In this document: piece after piece, positions 34,901 through 41,174 of the stretch
Layout of the letters: each line of letters opens with the position of its first letter
How positions within the stretch are numbered: position 1 is the stretch's first letter
Assembly: GCF_016920785.2 (NCBI RefSeq)
Contig: NW_024609846.1
Coordinates: 92,522,888 to 92,586,887 of the forward strand
Source: Ixodes scapularis
Taxonomy: Eukaryota > Arthropoda > Arachnida > Ixodida > Ixodidae
Direction: 5' to 3'
Length of the DNA stretch: 64,000 nt
Notes under the pieces: generated by a model
Seen by the model: only the letters and a program-made list of their open reading frames with translations
The model's database searches: none
Told to the model about the DNA's origin: nothing
Made by a program: the position numbers and the translations under genes

Positions 34901-36686
34901 ATACCATTGAGCTCCATAGCATACCATTGAGCTCCAGTCATGCTATTACAACTTAGTAAATTTGTGCCAAAATGAAAGGGGGAGCTCATTTCGGATGATG
35001 GTGTTCCTTCTTAAAACGACGACGACCCAACGACTGGTAGCCAAGATGTTATGAAACGAGTTGACAAATTTCACCTCGATTTATCAAACAGATACAGAAG
35101 TGTGTCAAAACAATGGCCCAAGTACTCTACCTACACAAGTTCACGCAATGACAGCTTTGGTAAAAGGTGCTGACGACTGTAGAGAAATGTAGAGTTGAAT
35201 GCTCCACCCGTGACTTGTCATTGAGCAATAATAAGGACCGTGGCGATAGCTTAGCAATGACAAAATAAATAATAACAACTTAAACTCCTGGTGAGCGAGA
35301 AAAGACACATTCATGGCAACATACTTCATGCGCAAGTGCAGCAAGCACTCGGCGTGCTCGCCTTTTTTTTTTTTTTTGAGTAAAACTCTCACGATACGCC
35401 TTGGTGAATCACCGACCGAGTACGGAAAGGAAAGGGTTACTGCGGTTTGGCCTGGTAACGGAAGCTGATCATGGATGAATGAATAGATGAACATATACGG
35501 CTGAACCCTTTATATCGGACAGCTCCTTGCTTCACCTGTCTAGTATTTTACCCGCGCTGGTAAATTTACCTTTTGCTGGCGCCCCCCTGTCTCAAAGGGG
35601 ATTAGGTACAGCCAACTAACTACCTAAGAATATTATATCGGCCCCACCGTCGTCTGCAAGGGCACCCACCTTCAGCCGCGGGTCCTCCTGGCCGCCGTTA
35701 TTCCGGTAGCCGTAGTACCGGTTGTAGTTGCCGTACTGGAAGTGAGCGTCCTTTTCGCGGAAGTACACCTGCTTGGCACGACGTCCTCCCTGGTGCTGGG
35801 ACCGACGCACGTCTCGGGACGCGCCGCCGCCGGCCGCCGACGACTTCCGACGATTGAACTTGGTCGGGGACCCCTGGGGCACCACGGGGGACACGATCTT
35901 GTCGGCCCCTTCTTTCGAAAAAGACGGCTGCGCGCCGGCAGAGACGGAAGACGCCTTCCGAGACGTCGTCGTCGTCGACGCTGTCGTCGAAGAAGACGAG
36001 GCGACCCGAGCGGAGGCGTCCGCGTCTGTCGAGACCTCCGCAGCGGGTGCCGACGCGTCCGCCTGCTCGGGCCCGTCGTCCTCGCTCCTCGACTTGCGCT
36101 TGGAGCGGCGTCGGTTGCGCTTCCTGCTCCGCGGGGAGATGAGGTTGAACTCGATGTCCTCGCCCGAGTTGAGGTTGAGTGGGTCGTTGATGTTGGGCGG
36201 GATGAGCACCTCCACCTGCGTCCGATGCTTGGGCGTAGGGATCGGTGACGACTTGGGCGTCACCTCGTTCGCCTTCTTGTTCACCTCGTCGTCGGCGAAG
36301 CTCGCGAGGTTCAACGGGTCATTGATGTTGCCGCCGAGCAGGAACTTCGTCGGCGGCGTGAACAGGTCACCCCGACGCCTCCGCTTGTTAAACGGCTGTT
36401 TATAGTCGGCCGCCACGCTGAACGACTGGCGACGCTTGTTGCCGCCACCGCCGTGGACGAACTTGCCGCCGATCGGCGGCCGGTTTTGGTTGCTCGCGGT
36501 CTCCTCGCGAGGCGGCGGCTTCCGAACCAGGGGACTCGCCCTCGAGCTGTTGTTGGCTGGTTTCAGCGTCTTGGGTCTCGCTTGGGAGTCCGTGCTCGCC
36601 GACCGGCACGTCGAGCGCTGGAAGACGCCCGCGCGCTTCGACGACACGTCCACGTGAAGGCTCGGCACCTCGACGGCGGTCTCCAT
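10742..36686 (-). CDS. MEPCE: 7SK snRNA methylphosphate capping enzyme (MEPCE / bin3)
   Basis: The coding exons on the minus strand are 36,686-35,670, 34,623-34,324, 13,247-13,029, 11,494-11,368 and 10,914-10,742. They join in frame to 611 aa with GT-AG introns. The enzyme monomethylates the gamma-phosphate at the 5' end of 7SK snRNA and stays bound to the 7SK RNP that restrains P-TEFb. Residues 1-339 are low-complexity and basic (KRRRR near 101; RKRNRRRSKRKSR at 188-200) with two copies of NINDPLNL (about 120 and 165), then the conserved lead-in FQYGNYNRYYGYRN. The SAM-binding motif I is DVLDIGCNVGH (350-360), with VIGLDID at 374-380. The signature LCLSLTKWVHLNWGDEG starts near 461. The C-terminus has KKKKLT, EVGFASCEL and GFQRPIYLF. 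Human MEPCE is 689 aa, so the length is normal. The second coding intron is 21 kb and packed with transposons. I chose the start at 36,686 because a splice acceptor sits 8 bases upstream. Confidence 0.95.
11368..11494 (-). CDS. MEPCE: MEPCE penultimate exon
   Basis: The acceptor is CTTCCCCAG before GAAACGACT and the donor AAAG/GTGAGA leaves phase 1. It encodes ETTYKHFHDIRLRPEQF and EVGFASCELIDTPSHASK. Confidence 0.93.
12055..12381. mobile_element. hAT-type MITE
   Basis: The ends are CAGTGGTTCTCAACC and, at the other end reverse complemented, CAGGGGTTCTCAGATG, the terminus style of hAT elements. The flanks CACTAGAG (12,047-12,054) and TGCTAGAG (12,382-12,389) match at 6 of 8 positions, as expected for an old 8-bp target duplication. 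It is 327 bp, non-coding and lies in a MEPCE intron. Confidence 0.8.
12465..12820. mobile_element. short inverted-repeat MITE, copy 1
   Basis: The left end CCGTAAAATCCCGAGAG and the right end, reverse complemented (CCACAAAATCCCAAGAG), are inverted repeats, each followed by GATAGCCCACC-like sequence. The whole unit matches 50,084-50,449 in the opposite orientation. Confidence 0.75.
13029..13247 (-). CDS. MEPCE: MEPCE exon with the Bin3 signature
   Basis: 73 codons, phase 0 at both ends. It encodes GNYILESD, FDTILCLSLTKWVHLNWG and RQLRPGGRMLLE, ending KKKKLT. It lies 21 kb from the previous coding exon and joins it at the same point as the vertebrate protein sequence (FVQ/GNY). Confidence 0.95.
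13262..13400 (-). mobile_element. LINE 3' tail fragment
   Basis: On the minus strand the sequence GGAATAATAGTATTAGTAAA, followed by an (AAATAAATA)-type tail, matches the 3' end of the LINE fragment at 58,960-59,012. It lies about 15 bp upstream of a MEPCE acceptor. Confidence 0.6.
14462..14583. repeat. foldback hairpin element
   Basis: The arms AGTAAACAAATAATAAAAC...ACAAGGACAGGTAGAAGAGG and their near-perfect reverse complement are separated by only about 10 bases, so the 122-bp unit is almost entirely self-complementary. It has no coding capacity. Confidence 0.75.
15370..15590. repeat. dispersed repeat with internal duplication, copy 1
   Basis: It shares its layout with 31,367-31,565: an A-run, a GTGGGTGTATAA-like or TTGGTATGTAA-like block, then CAATAAGCCTGCACAT-like sequence and an ATATGCGCA core. 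Here the unit ATATATGCGCAGGCGCTAGG occurs twice in tandem (near 15,520 and 15,552). Confidence 0.6.
15890..16470. repeat. dispersed CTAAATTTAG-family repeat
   Basis: Several diverged units of the pattern CACATGACNTCA plus CAAATTTAGCNGGGAAA are spaced 60-80 bases apart. Related units lie at 21,040-21,120, 41,540-41,790 and 60,841-61,070. Confidence 0.6.
16960..17245. repeat. duplicated segment, about 238 bp apart
   Basis: The sequence CGCCAATTGAAATCC followed by GACCTTGTTCCACAAAAA occurs at about 16,965 and again at about 17,203. The flanks are less similar. No gene is recognised here. Confidence 0.6.
17550..21635. other. MEPCE intron interior, AT-rich
   Basis: No exon or intact element is recognised. 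Visible content: poly-T near 17,885, a 20-base poly-A at about 18,680, diverged TTGTAATTAC-type blocks at 18,240-18,380 and 19,490-19,610, and one GCTAAATTTAG-type unit at 21,040-21,120. Confidence 0.5.
21640..24235 (-). pseudogene. decayed Jockey/CR1-type LINE
   Basis: Read on the minus strand, the relic runs from a G/C-rich 5' region (24,235-23,905, with a GCGGGCGGGC run) into an ORF1 of 192 codons (23,902-23,324). ORF1 has KFFVIHSKDDEKPVEKLSPF and LHAGDLLMSV, as in gag-like ORF1 proteins of arthropod LINEs. Most of ORF2 is missing. The sequence resumes with a polymerase C-terminal part (HMTWGSDRLCL; SRLDYGCLVYGSARA; RTSLVLSLDAEANDLS) at 23,130-22,465 and a tail with RLRIGHSHLTHGYLL and a VVHILLEC box at 21,900-21,660. 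Internal deletion and stops show it is inactive. It sits in the 21-kb MEPCE intron in the same orientation as MEPCE. Confidence 0.85.
22022..22069. repeat. perfect 22-bp-arm hairpin
   Basis: CAATGAGCCAGCTGACCGAG plus CA (22,022-22,043) is followed by a 4-base loop (TTGC) and its exact reverse complement (22,048-22,069). No mismatch is present, inside an otherwise decayed LINE. Confidence 0.95.
24966..25099 (+). repeat. 5' LTR of the Bel/Pao element
   Basis: 134 bp from TGTTGG to CA. The first 20 bases recur exactly at 27,403-27,422. No TATA-box consensus is obvious. Confidence 0.75.
25102..25119 (+). promoter_or_regulatory. tRNA primer-binding site
   Basis: TGGTGCCGAAACCCGGGA begins with TGG (the complement of a tRNA CCA end) two bases after the LTR, as expected for minus-strand priming. 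The tRNA species was not determined. Confidence 0.75.
25200..26120 (+). CDS. Bel/Pao gag (N-terminal part)
   Basis: 306 codons from an ATG 80 bases after the primer-binding site. Residues 1-110 are helical and charged. From about residue 125 comes the DUF1759-type core: LPRLEIRKFEGDLHNWKPFW, DKFRYLTSYLFGKAEDSIRG and DLLKNRFGQ. The core frame ends in a frameshift near 26,085-26,095, where GAGGTC is repeated. The natural reading (ESRERILEIKLNQPN) continues in another frame toward the zinc knuckle. Confidence 0.85.
   Translation: MDRLRRKRAVIRSAVTRATNELQALLDSSDATAGELTENFNILELKEAALKAVDSEIEDGVDIDHLEEEMESVKAYQVSISRLRTRATLKLDALRTPNIVLNAVEQLQDRHQGHLRSRTIAIKLPRLEIRKFEGDLHNWKPFWDQFEGAIHNNPDLAPIDKFRYLTSYLFGKAEDSIRGLSITENNYNIAVDLLKNRFGQTQAIIDDHMTRLLNLKNVTTSSDVTALRRLYDDITINVRSLEALGVKVEEYSVLLHAAVKKRLPDDLVLRYCQQRATDIADSTGSLQTFLNFLRSEVRGREPRAHP
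26120..26708 (+). pseudogene. Bel/Pao zinc-knuckle and protease region, frameshifted
   Basis: A CX2CX4HX4C knuckle (CFFCGAREHSFDQC) at about 26,248-26,290 is separated by a second frameshift, at an A8 run near 26,312, from a cysteine-rich block (GRCFTCC...CASCQGRHMTCLC). The aspartic-protease motif LLDGGSQRTF is near 26,605-26,640. The coding sequence decays after that. Confidence 0.8.
26709..27391 (+). pseudogene. Bel/Pao pol remnant
   Basis: Short open blocks resemble the end of Bel/Pao pol (SSGIQVRDVALLRNNHRPK, then a RLEIPTK-like end) just before the polypurine tract. No reverse-transcriptase motif was found, so about 3-4 kb of pol is inferred to be deleted. Confidence 0.6.
27423..28800. 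repeat. 23-bp minisatellite, about 60 units
   Basis: The unit is CCTCCCTTTCATC followed by ACTTACCCCG (23 bp), repeated without a visible change of length over 1,378 bp. Variants are confined to a few sites: CTTTC/CTTTT/CCTTT/CTCTC in the first half, and rare ACCCTG, ATCCCG or ATTCCG in the second. Variants come in blocks (CTTTT and CCTTT units near 27,770-28,020 and again near 28,590-28,800; CTCTC units near 28,270-28,400), which suggests growth by local segment duplication. Because 23 is not a multiple of 3 and the unit has no stop in one orientation, long spurious ORFs run through it. Confidence 0.97.
28912..30290. mobile_element. inverted-repeat element with a nested LINE fragment
   Basis: TATACTCTAAACGACTTAAT at 28,915 and the reverse complement of sequence at 30,245-30,285 (TATACTCTGAACGACTTAAT) form terminal inverted repeats of about 45 bp. 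A further diverged copy of the arm lies near 29,128. A LINE piece (29,440-30,030) lies inside. Confidence 0.5.
29440..30030 (-). pseudogene. CR1-like LINE 3' fragment
   Basis: Minus-strand translation gives VQYLGVYFCHDLSWCFHIEY, TTKANRMLGFLKR and RRLGPSPAPYLIK, then SSPGDWIIAKNLG near the 3' end. This is the C-terminal polymerase region of a CR1/L2-type element. Frames are broken. Confidence 0.75.
30291..31366. other. MEPCE intron, nothing recognised
   Basis: No exon, element boundary or repeat family was identified; ORFs here are short and lack motifs. Confidence 0.4.
31367..31565. repeat. dispersed repeat, copy 2 of the 15.4-kb family
   Basis: It shares AAAAAAAGTGGGTGTATAA, CATCAATAAGCCTGCACAT and CATATGCGCAAGCGG blocks in the same order as 15,370-15,590. 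Both copies are in MEPCE intron 2. Confidence 0.6.
32343..32386. repeat. GGCGG hairpin
   Basis: GGACAACTACCGCCAT and ATGGCGGTAGCTGTCC are reverse complements with one mismatch in 16, separated by about 9 bases. Confidence 0.8.
32400..33763. other. MEPCE intron, no gene recognised
   Basis: A plus-strand ORF at 33,321-33,602 contains two loosely similar stretches (CTCCAAACACCTCCGACATT and a related copy about 115 bases on) but no known domain. Otherwise nothing was recognised. Confidence 0.4.
33764..34252. mobile_element. TTAA-flanked MITE
   Basis: TTAA at 33,764 and at 34,249 bracket AGAGACACTGAC and GTCAGTGTCCCA inverted tips. The element is 489 bp and non-coding, and ends 72 bases from a MEPCE splice donor. 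Confidence 0.7.
34324..34623 (-). CDS. MEPCE: MEPCE exon with SAM-binding motifs
   Basis: 100 codons, phase 0 at both ends (acceptor CCCCGCAG, donor CAG/GTGAGC). It carries VLDIGCNVGHFTLSLA and VIGLDIDGRLI, the Rossmann-fold motifs of the methyltransferase, and ends in NNVFFVQ. Confidence 0.95.
34722..34890. mobile_element. foldback MITE family B, copy 1
   Basis: Left tip ...GCGGGACAAGCTCC and right tip (reverse complement) GGTTCAGAAAAGTAGGACAAG form inverted ends. The same layout is at 39,838-39,994. Confidence 0.5.
35142..35669. other. MEPCE first coding intron, 3' part
   Basis: A poly-T run is near 35,370. No repeat family was recognised. Confidence 0.4.
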
Positions 36687-36694
36687 CGACGGTC
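35670..36694 (-). CDS. MEPCE: MEPCE first coding exon (N-terminal region)
   Basis: The acceptor CCCGACAG ends at 36,695 and the ATG is at 36,686-36,684. The exon ends at ...CGGCTGAAG before GTGGGT (35,669), phase 0. It encodes the basic, Ser/Thr/Ala-rich N-terminus and the conserved FQYGNYNRYYGYRN block. Its GC content is far above that of the surrounding introns. Confidence 0.92.
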
Positions 36695-36922
36695 CTGTCG
36701 GGCGGGAAATCGAATCAAAAACGTTAGCGCGACGTCGCACGGAGGAGCAACCCCCCACGTGGTCTTGTTTACAAACGAAGCGCCCCTAGGCTCGAGAGTA
36801 CGAACCCGCCATCTTGCTCCGACGCTGGCAATGCGGAGCCCTAAAGGCAGCCCGCTCAGAGCCCGCTCGGAGCATTCGGCGGTTCGAACGGGACTCAAAC
36901 GAACTCGAAGTCGTTGTATTAC
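36695..36922 (-). other. MEPCE: MEPCE 5'UTR intron (predicted)
   Basis: The donor CAG/GTAATA at 36,923/36,922 and the acceptor CGACAG at 36,696-36,695 would remove 228 bp between a 5'UTR exon and the first coding exon. Confidence 0.5.
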
Positions 36923-37130
36923 CTGAAAAACGATCTGTCGTGACGAAAAGGAGTCACTGCGGCGATGGGAAGTGGCTTAGAGAGCCCAGAGGCGTACGCC
37001 TGGTAACAACTGCGACCACTCCCGCATAACTGCAAATGGCAGCTAGCGATTTCGGGCAAAGGAATCGCCCGGAGTGTCGGTGGCGCCGTCTGTCGTCGAC
37101 CTATTTTGGGAGTCGGCGATCTGCAACTAA
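36923..37130 (-). promoter_or_regulatory. MEPCE: MEPCE 5'UTR and promoter region (predicted)
   Basis: Upstream of the predicted 5'UTR intron the sequence is G/C-rich and has a CTCF-like word, GGTGGCGCCGTCT, near 37,079-37,091. No TATA box is seen. Confidence 0.4.
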
Positions 37131-37778
37131 ACGAAAATACGTTTTATTTGCGAACAGGAAAAATATCCGGGGATCGGGAGGCTCTGTGATGTTGACGACG
37201 CTGTAAACGATTGTCAAATCGAAACTAACGTGCGCGTCAAAATGAGCGCGAAATCACGCGCAAAACTTTTTTGCGTCGGTCGACCATCGTTAAAAGGCAG
37301 CTATCATATTCCCAACTTCTGTTCACAACAAAATACTCCAAAGAAAAACTTCAAAGTTCAGCCACGCTTCACAGTCCTAAGTGTTATGAGACTTCTTTTT
37401 GTCTCGTAATGTCGTCGAAGCAGACGGCGGTAAAGCGCACGCGCGTGAGCGCGCTTTTGGTAGCAGACGATCATCCTTTCCAGATTCCTCATATTGATTT
37501 CTGAACGGACTAATGAAAACAAATTGATAACAGTGATTACGCGTTTTTGCGAGAAAATAGTTCAGTACGACATCACAATCAAATTTTGTGCAAACATAGT
37601 TTGCGAAAAACCGTTTGTTAGCAGACGGAACGCAGCTTCTGTTCGTTGTTCGCCATCACGCAAGCAGAGTCGTGCACTGCGCTAGTATTATTTACCTAGG
37701 AAATCATACATTACAGTGTAACCGTCCTGTCAGCTAACCTTTTTGTCGAAAGCAACTTCCTCGTTCCATCTGCGTTAA

Positions 37779-38065
37779 CAACGCTTCGATTGTCGTACGC
37801 CCGCGAGAAAACGACGACGATCTCGTGATGGACGACGCTCCCGAAGGAAGGTACGGACTCGATTTAAGATCTTTGGTGAAAAAGAAAGAAGAAATGCTAA
37901 GATTGGCGTGTCATCACTGCTCGAACTTAGGACCATGCCTGTGATCATGGGAACCCCGGGGAGACAAGAGAGGGATGAAGCGCCTTCAAGGGCTCCCAGG
38001 AAAAGCAAACATCAGAGAGGGCCACAGCACAACCTGCGACCCAAAAAACTAAGATACGAAACGGG
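37779..38065 (+). other. candidate 5' exon of the PWWP gene
   Basis: An open, basic reading frame includes MPVIMGTPGRQERDEAPSRA, then PRKSKHQRG and LRPKKLRYETG, ending at a possible donor (ACGG/GTAAAA, phase 1). A competing ATG frame (MDDAPEGRYGLDLRSL) overlaps it. Position, strand and phase suit an upstream exon of the PWWP gene, but nothing ties it to that gene by homology. Confidence 0.3.
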
Positions 38066-38339
38066 TAAAAAAAAAAAAAAAAATTACGTATTTTCTTATA
38101 TTGGTTATTGCATACTGCTTGACACGCGGAAATACTTTTATGGCCCATTCTACACAAGACTAGACTTTTCGATAAAATCATGTAATAATTATGGAACACA
38201 ACTTATTTAAAATAAGACTCTGCCGTATGTAAGTTTTTGTCTTCAGACCTTTTTTACAATTTGCTCTCGAAAACATAAAAGAACATATGCACCAGAGGTT
38301 TCCCCAGGAATTGAAATTAGGGAAGGTGTCTAAATTTTT

Positions 38340-38460
38340 AGGGTGGTTTGGGGAAAGGGGGGTGGGGGGGGGGGGGGGGGCATTGAGAATAGAGGAGTCG
38401 TGAATTAAGGGGGTGCCTTAAAAAAAAAACAAGAGAAAAGGAGGGGGGGGGGGGGGTGTA
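38340..38460. repeat. G-run block
   Basis: Two runs of 13-18 G on the plus strand, separated by mixed sequence. They could form quadruplexes and are prone to assembly error. Confidence 0.8.
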
Positions 38461-38823
38461 AGGAAATCACCGATACATACATTTTATTTCTAGTAATTAT
38501 AAATTTACTCAGGGTATTATTCAAGGGCTAATCACCAATACTTAAAAATATAAAACTCCACAAAATTCTGTTTGGGAAAGGCTTGAAACTAATCATGCTT
38601 GGTGCAGCTACTTTTAAACTTTAAAAAACTCTTCCTTAAAAAAAAAAAAATGTATATATATATTGGAGCTATTTAATTTCAAGATTCTCCCGCAAAGGCT
38701 TTAACCCTTCCACTTAATTAACAGAGTGAATGCTGAAGAGGAGGGATTTGCCTCCCCTCAGGTGTTTGCTCTGCTAAGTGGGAAGGGCAGTGTGCTTCGC
38801 GGTAGGAGCTTGTCCTCCCTTTC

Positions 38824-39458
38824 TTAAAGGAGCTGTGCAACAATTTTTGTACTGTGCACAAATACCGCTTAAAACGAATCCCTAACGTTAATGACCTATG
38901 AAACACGCGTTCATTTTTCACCCCACGCAATAGAAGTCCCAGAAAAAAATTTAAGAAAAACGAGCAGCGTTCACCCCCTCAACTCGCATCCAGAACAAGC
39001 GGCCACGTGATCTGGAGCCGATTATATGCCGCCAGTGTTGATCATAGCCACGCGCTGGGGTTGGCAAAGCGCAGGACACGCGCTGAGTTCCAGACATTGT
39101 TATGGCTCGGCTGTTGTCGTCGTTGCAGCGATTGGACACGGGTCACAACCCGAATGCTTCTCGAGCTAGCAATTGTCACGAGCCCAAGTCGAGTGCCCAC
39201 GCAATGCTCGGGTTCAATCTATGAACTGCATTCAAATATCGTCACTTGGGTGTACTGCGATCCCCGAGTTACGTCATCAAATTTTGCAAAGGAGAGATTG
39301 AATGAAAATGATCGCTTTTCTCCTTGAAATTACACCGCAACAAAGGAGTTTCTTGGCCAGTGGCGTTGCGTGTGAGTATCCTTGAGTCCCAGGTGTGCCA
39401 GTAAGCTCGTGTAGAGAGAAAAACATTCCAATTGAATATCGTTGCACAGCTCCTTTAA
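38824..39458. mobile_element. TTAA-flanked MITE with perfect tips
   Basis: TTAAAGGAGCTGTGCAAC at 38,824 and its exact reverse complement ending at 39,458 give perfect inverted ends that include the TTAA target. The element is 635 bp. The ORF inside (39,007-39,327) shows no domain. Confidence 0.85.
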
Positions 39459-39837
39459 CCTGCAACAGGATATGGTAATCTGAATTTCACCAAGAGTTGC
39501 GCAGCTTCTCCAGGGCTGAGAAGCCGTTTCTTAACAAAACATTGGCCAATTTCAGGATCAGTAGTCCGAGACAACTTCGTCTTATGTTTAGGGTGCCCAT
39601 CGTTTACGTTTTCTTGGCCTTGAATCCACCATTGCCAAAATAACTGGCACCACCTGGCGGAAAACTGGGTTCAGGATTTCCTGGATGAAGCACTAGTGTG
39701 TTTGTCAGGAAGGAATGGGAAGGATTGTCTTCAAACTAACTCGGGGGTGAAAGATAAGCCACAACAGGCACAAAAGGGCCATTAGGGAAGCCCAATCTAG
39801 GTCACCACAGCTCAATGGAGCCAGCAGAATCTATAGT

Positions 39838-39994
39838 CTGTTGCAAGTTAAGAAAAGCAGGACAAGCTTTTCCCACAAAGTCCTTGACCCTTTCCACTTT
39901 AGCGGAGTGAAGAATGGAGAGGAGGTGTGGAGTCACGATTAGTGCAACCCTCTAAGTGGGAGAGGCTTGTCCCACTTTTCTTTGCCTGCAACAG
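39838..39994. mobile_element. foldback MITE family B, copy 2
   Basis: GTTGCAAGTTAAGAAAAGCA next to GGACAAGC, and at the other end (reverse complement) GTTGCAGGCAAAGAAAAGTG next to GGACAAGC, form inverted tips of about 28 bp. Confidence 0.65.
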
Positions 39995-39999
39995 GCTAA

Positions 40000-41059
40000 A
40001 GCTTCCTCGACGGAGTGCTCGCACTCACTCGAGCAAGTGCTCATGCACTCTAATAACAGAATCCTCAAACTCACAACTTCCTAAAATGATGGATTCAGCA
40101 AGCGTATTTAGCACGGGAAGTGATGGACACAATTTAAAACTATAAAGTCCATGGAGTTGACAATATTTTCTTTGACTTCACGAAGCTTTTTCCGGCAAAC
40201 AAAAGGCCAGTTCGCATTTTCACTTTTGAGTGCACTGTGCGTGGCATTCTCTCGAAACAGCTCATGCCGAGAGAATGTGCCGGCACGCTGTCGCCGTCCA
40301 TCGGGTAGCCCTAGAACATTTCCCGTCATGTAATTTTTTGCATGTTGTACTGTGGGCGTGAAATAACTCTGACAATGTTATAAGAGATCGCTCCCAATAG
40401 ACATAGTGCATAGATTTAAGCTCTCGCAAATACTGCAAAACCTTCAGTCTAGTTATAAGCAGATTAGTGTTCCTAGGCTACCCGATAGGTGGTGCCAGTG
40501 TCTTCTCTTGCCGTAAGCAATTAGGAGTCGATGCAATGCACTGAAGCCCAGTCAAATACAAATGTGCGAACAAGCCTTTAAAACTTTAGGACTTCTCGAC
40601 GTCTGTGCCCTCATGTTGTATGCCTCCGAAACCAAAGACGTTGACCAAGAGACCAAGCGCTTAACACGAAACTGGGGAAACTTGCCCTCTGTAGAACGGC
40701 AGCAAGCATATTATAGGTCGGTGGCATTATTGTCTACACCGTGCCCTAAGGAGGAATAAAATTCAAAGTTAAGGTCCCATACTTCAGATTGTTTGCCAAA
40801 TTGGATTGGGGACTGCAGAAGGAGACGAAGCCTAGACCGGGTGTTTCAGCTCGTATATGATACATCACAGTGGTACCCAGCTAATTTAGCGGACAAGTAT
40901 TTTCAGCGAGATAAGGTCAAGAGAATCTGTAATGCAAGCTTCTCCTTAGGTTTAAATCTGCAGGCACCAATCCTCCAACCTTCTTCAGACTCCAAACAAA
41001 GCACAGTCCGTCGTATGCAGGCAACGCATAATACAATGGTCGTGCCCTTCTTTATTTAG
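40000..41059. other. upstream of the first recovered PWWP-gene exon
   Basis: Exon A starts mid-codon, so at least one upstream exon should exist. I read all TGG codons from 37.9 to 41.06 kb and found none in a CW-finger context (W-x-x-C...C-x-K-W). AGGTGGTGCC-type words are near 40,485. Confidence 0.4.
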
Positions 41060-41174
41060 ACACCCAGTACAACAGCTGTGCAGCGGCACAGCAGGACATG
41101 TCCCAAGAGGAGTCCGTGGATTCCAAATTCTTTGTCGGCTCCATCGTGTGGGCCAAGCTGGACTCGTACCCCTG
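41060..41174 (+). CDS. PWWP gene exon A: end of CW-like motif and PWWP start
   Basis: The acceptor TTTATTTAG precedes ACACCCAGTAC. It encodes TQYNSCAAAQQDMSQEESVD, then KFFVGSIVWAKLDSYPW, and ends inside the second Trp codon (TG/GTGAGG). Entry phase requires an upstream exon, unless the ATG at 41,098 is the true start. Confidence 0.85.

Noticed and set aside
35742..36926. Several 150-210-codon plus-strand ORFs
   Set aside because: They are antisense to the G/C-rich first coding exon of MEPCE, where stop codons are rare.
37060..37140. Possible CW-like ECRWRRL reading frame
   Set aside because: There is no preceding W-x-x-C and the sequence is more simply a CTCF-like word in the MEPCE promoter.
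39007..39327. Possible CW zinc-finger exon (WVYCDPRV) for the PWWP gene
   Set aside because: It lies inside a TTAA MITE, lacks the second cysteine pair and the KW, and has no splice donor in the needed phase.
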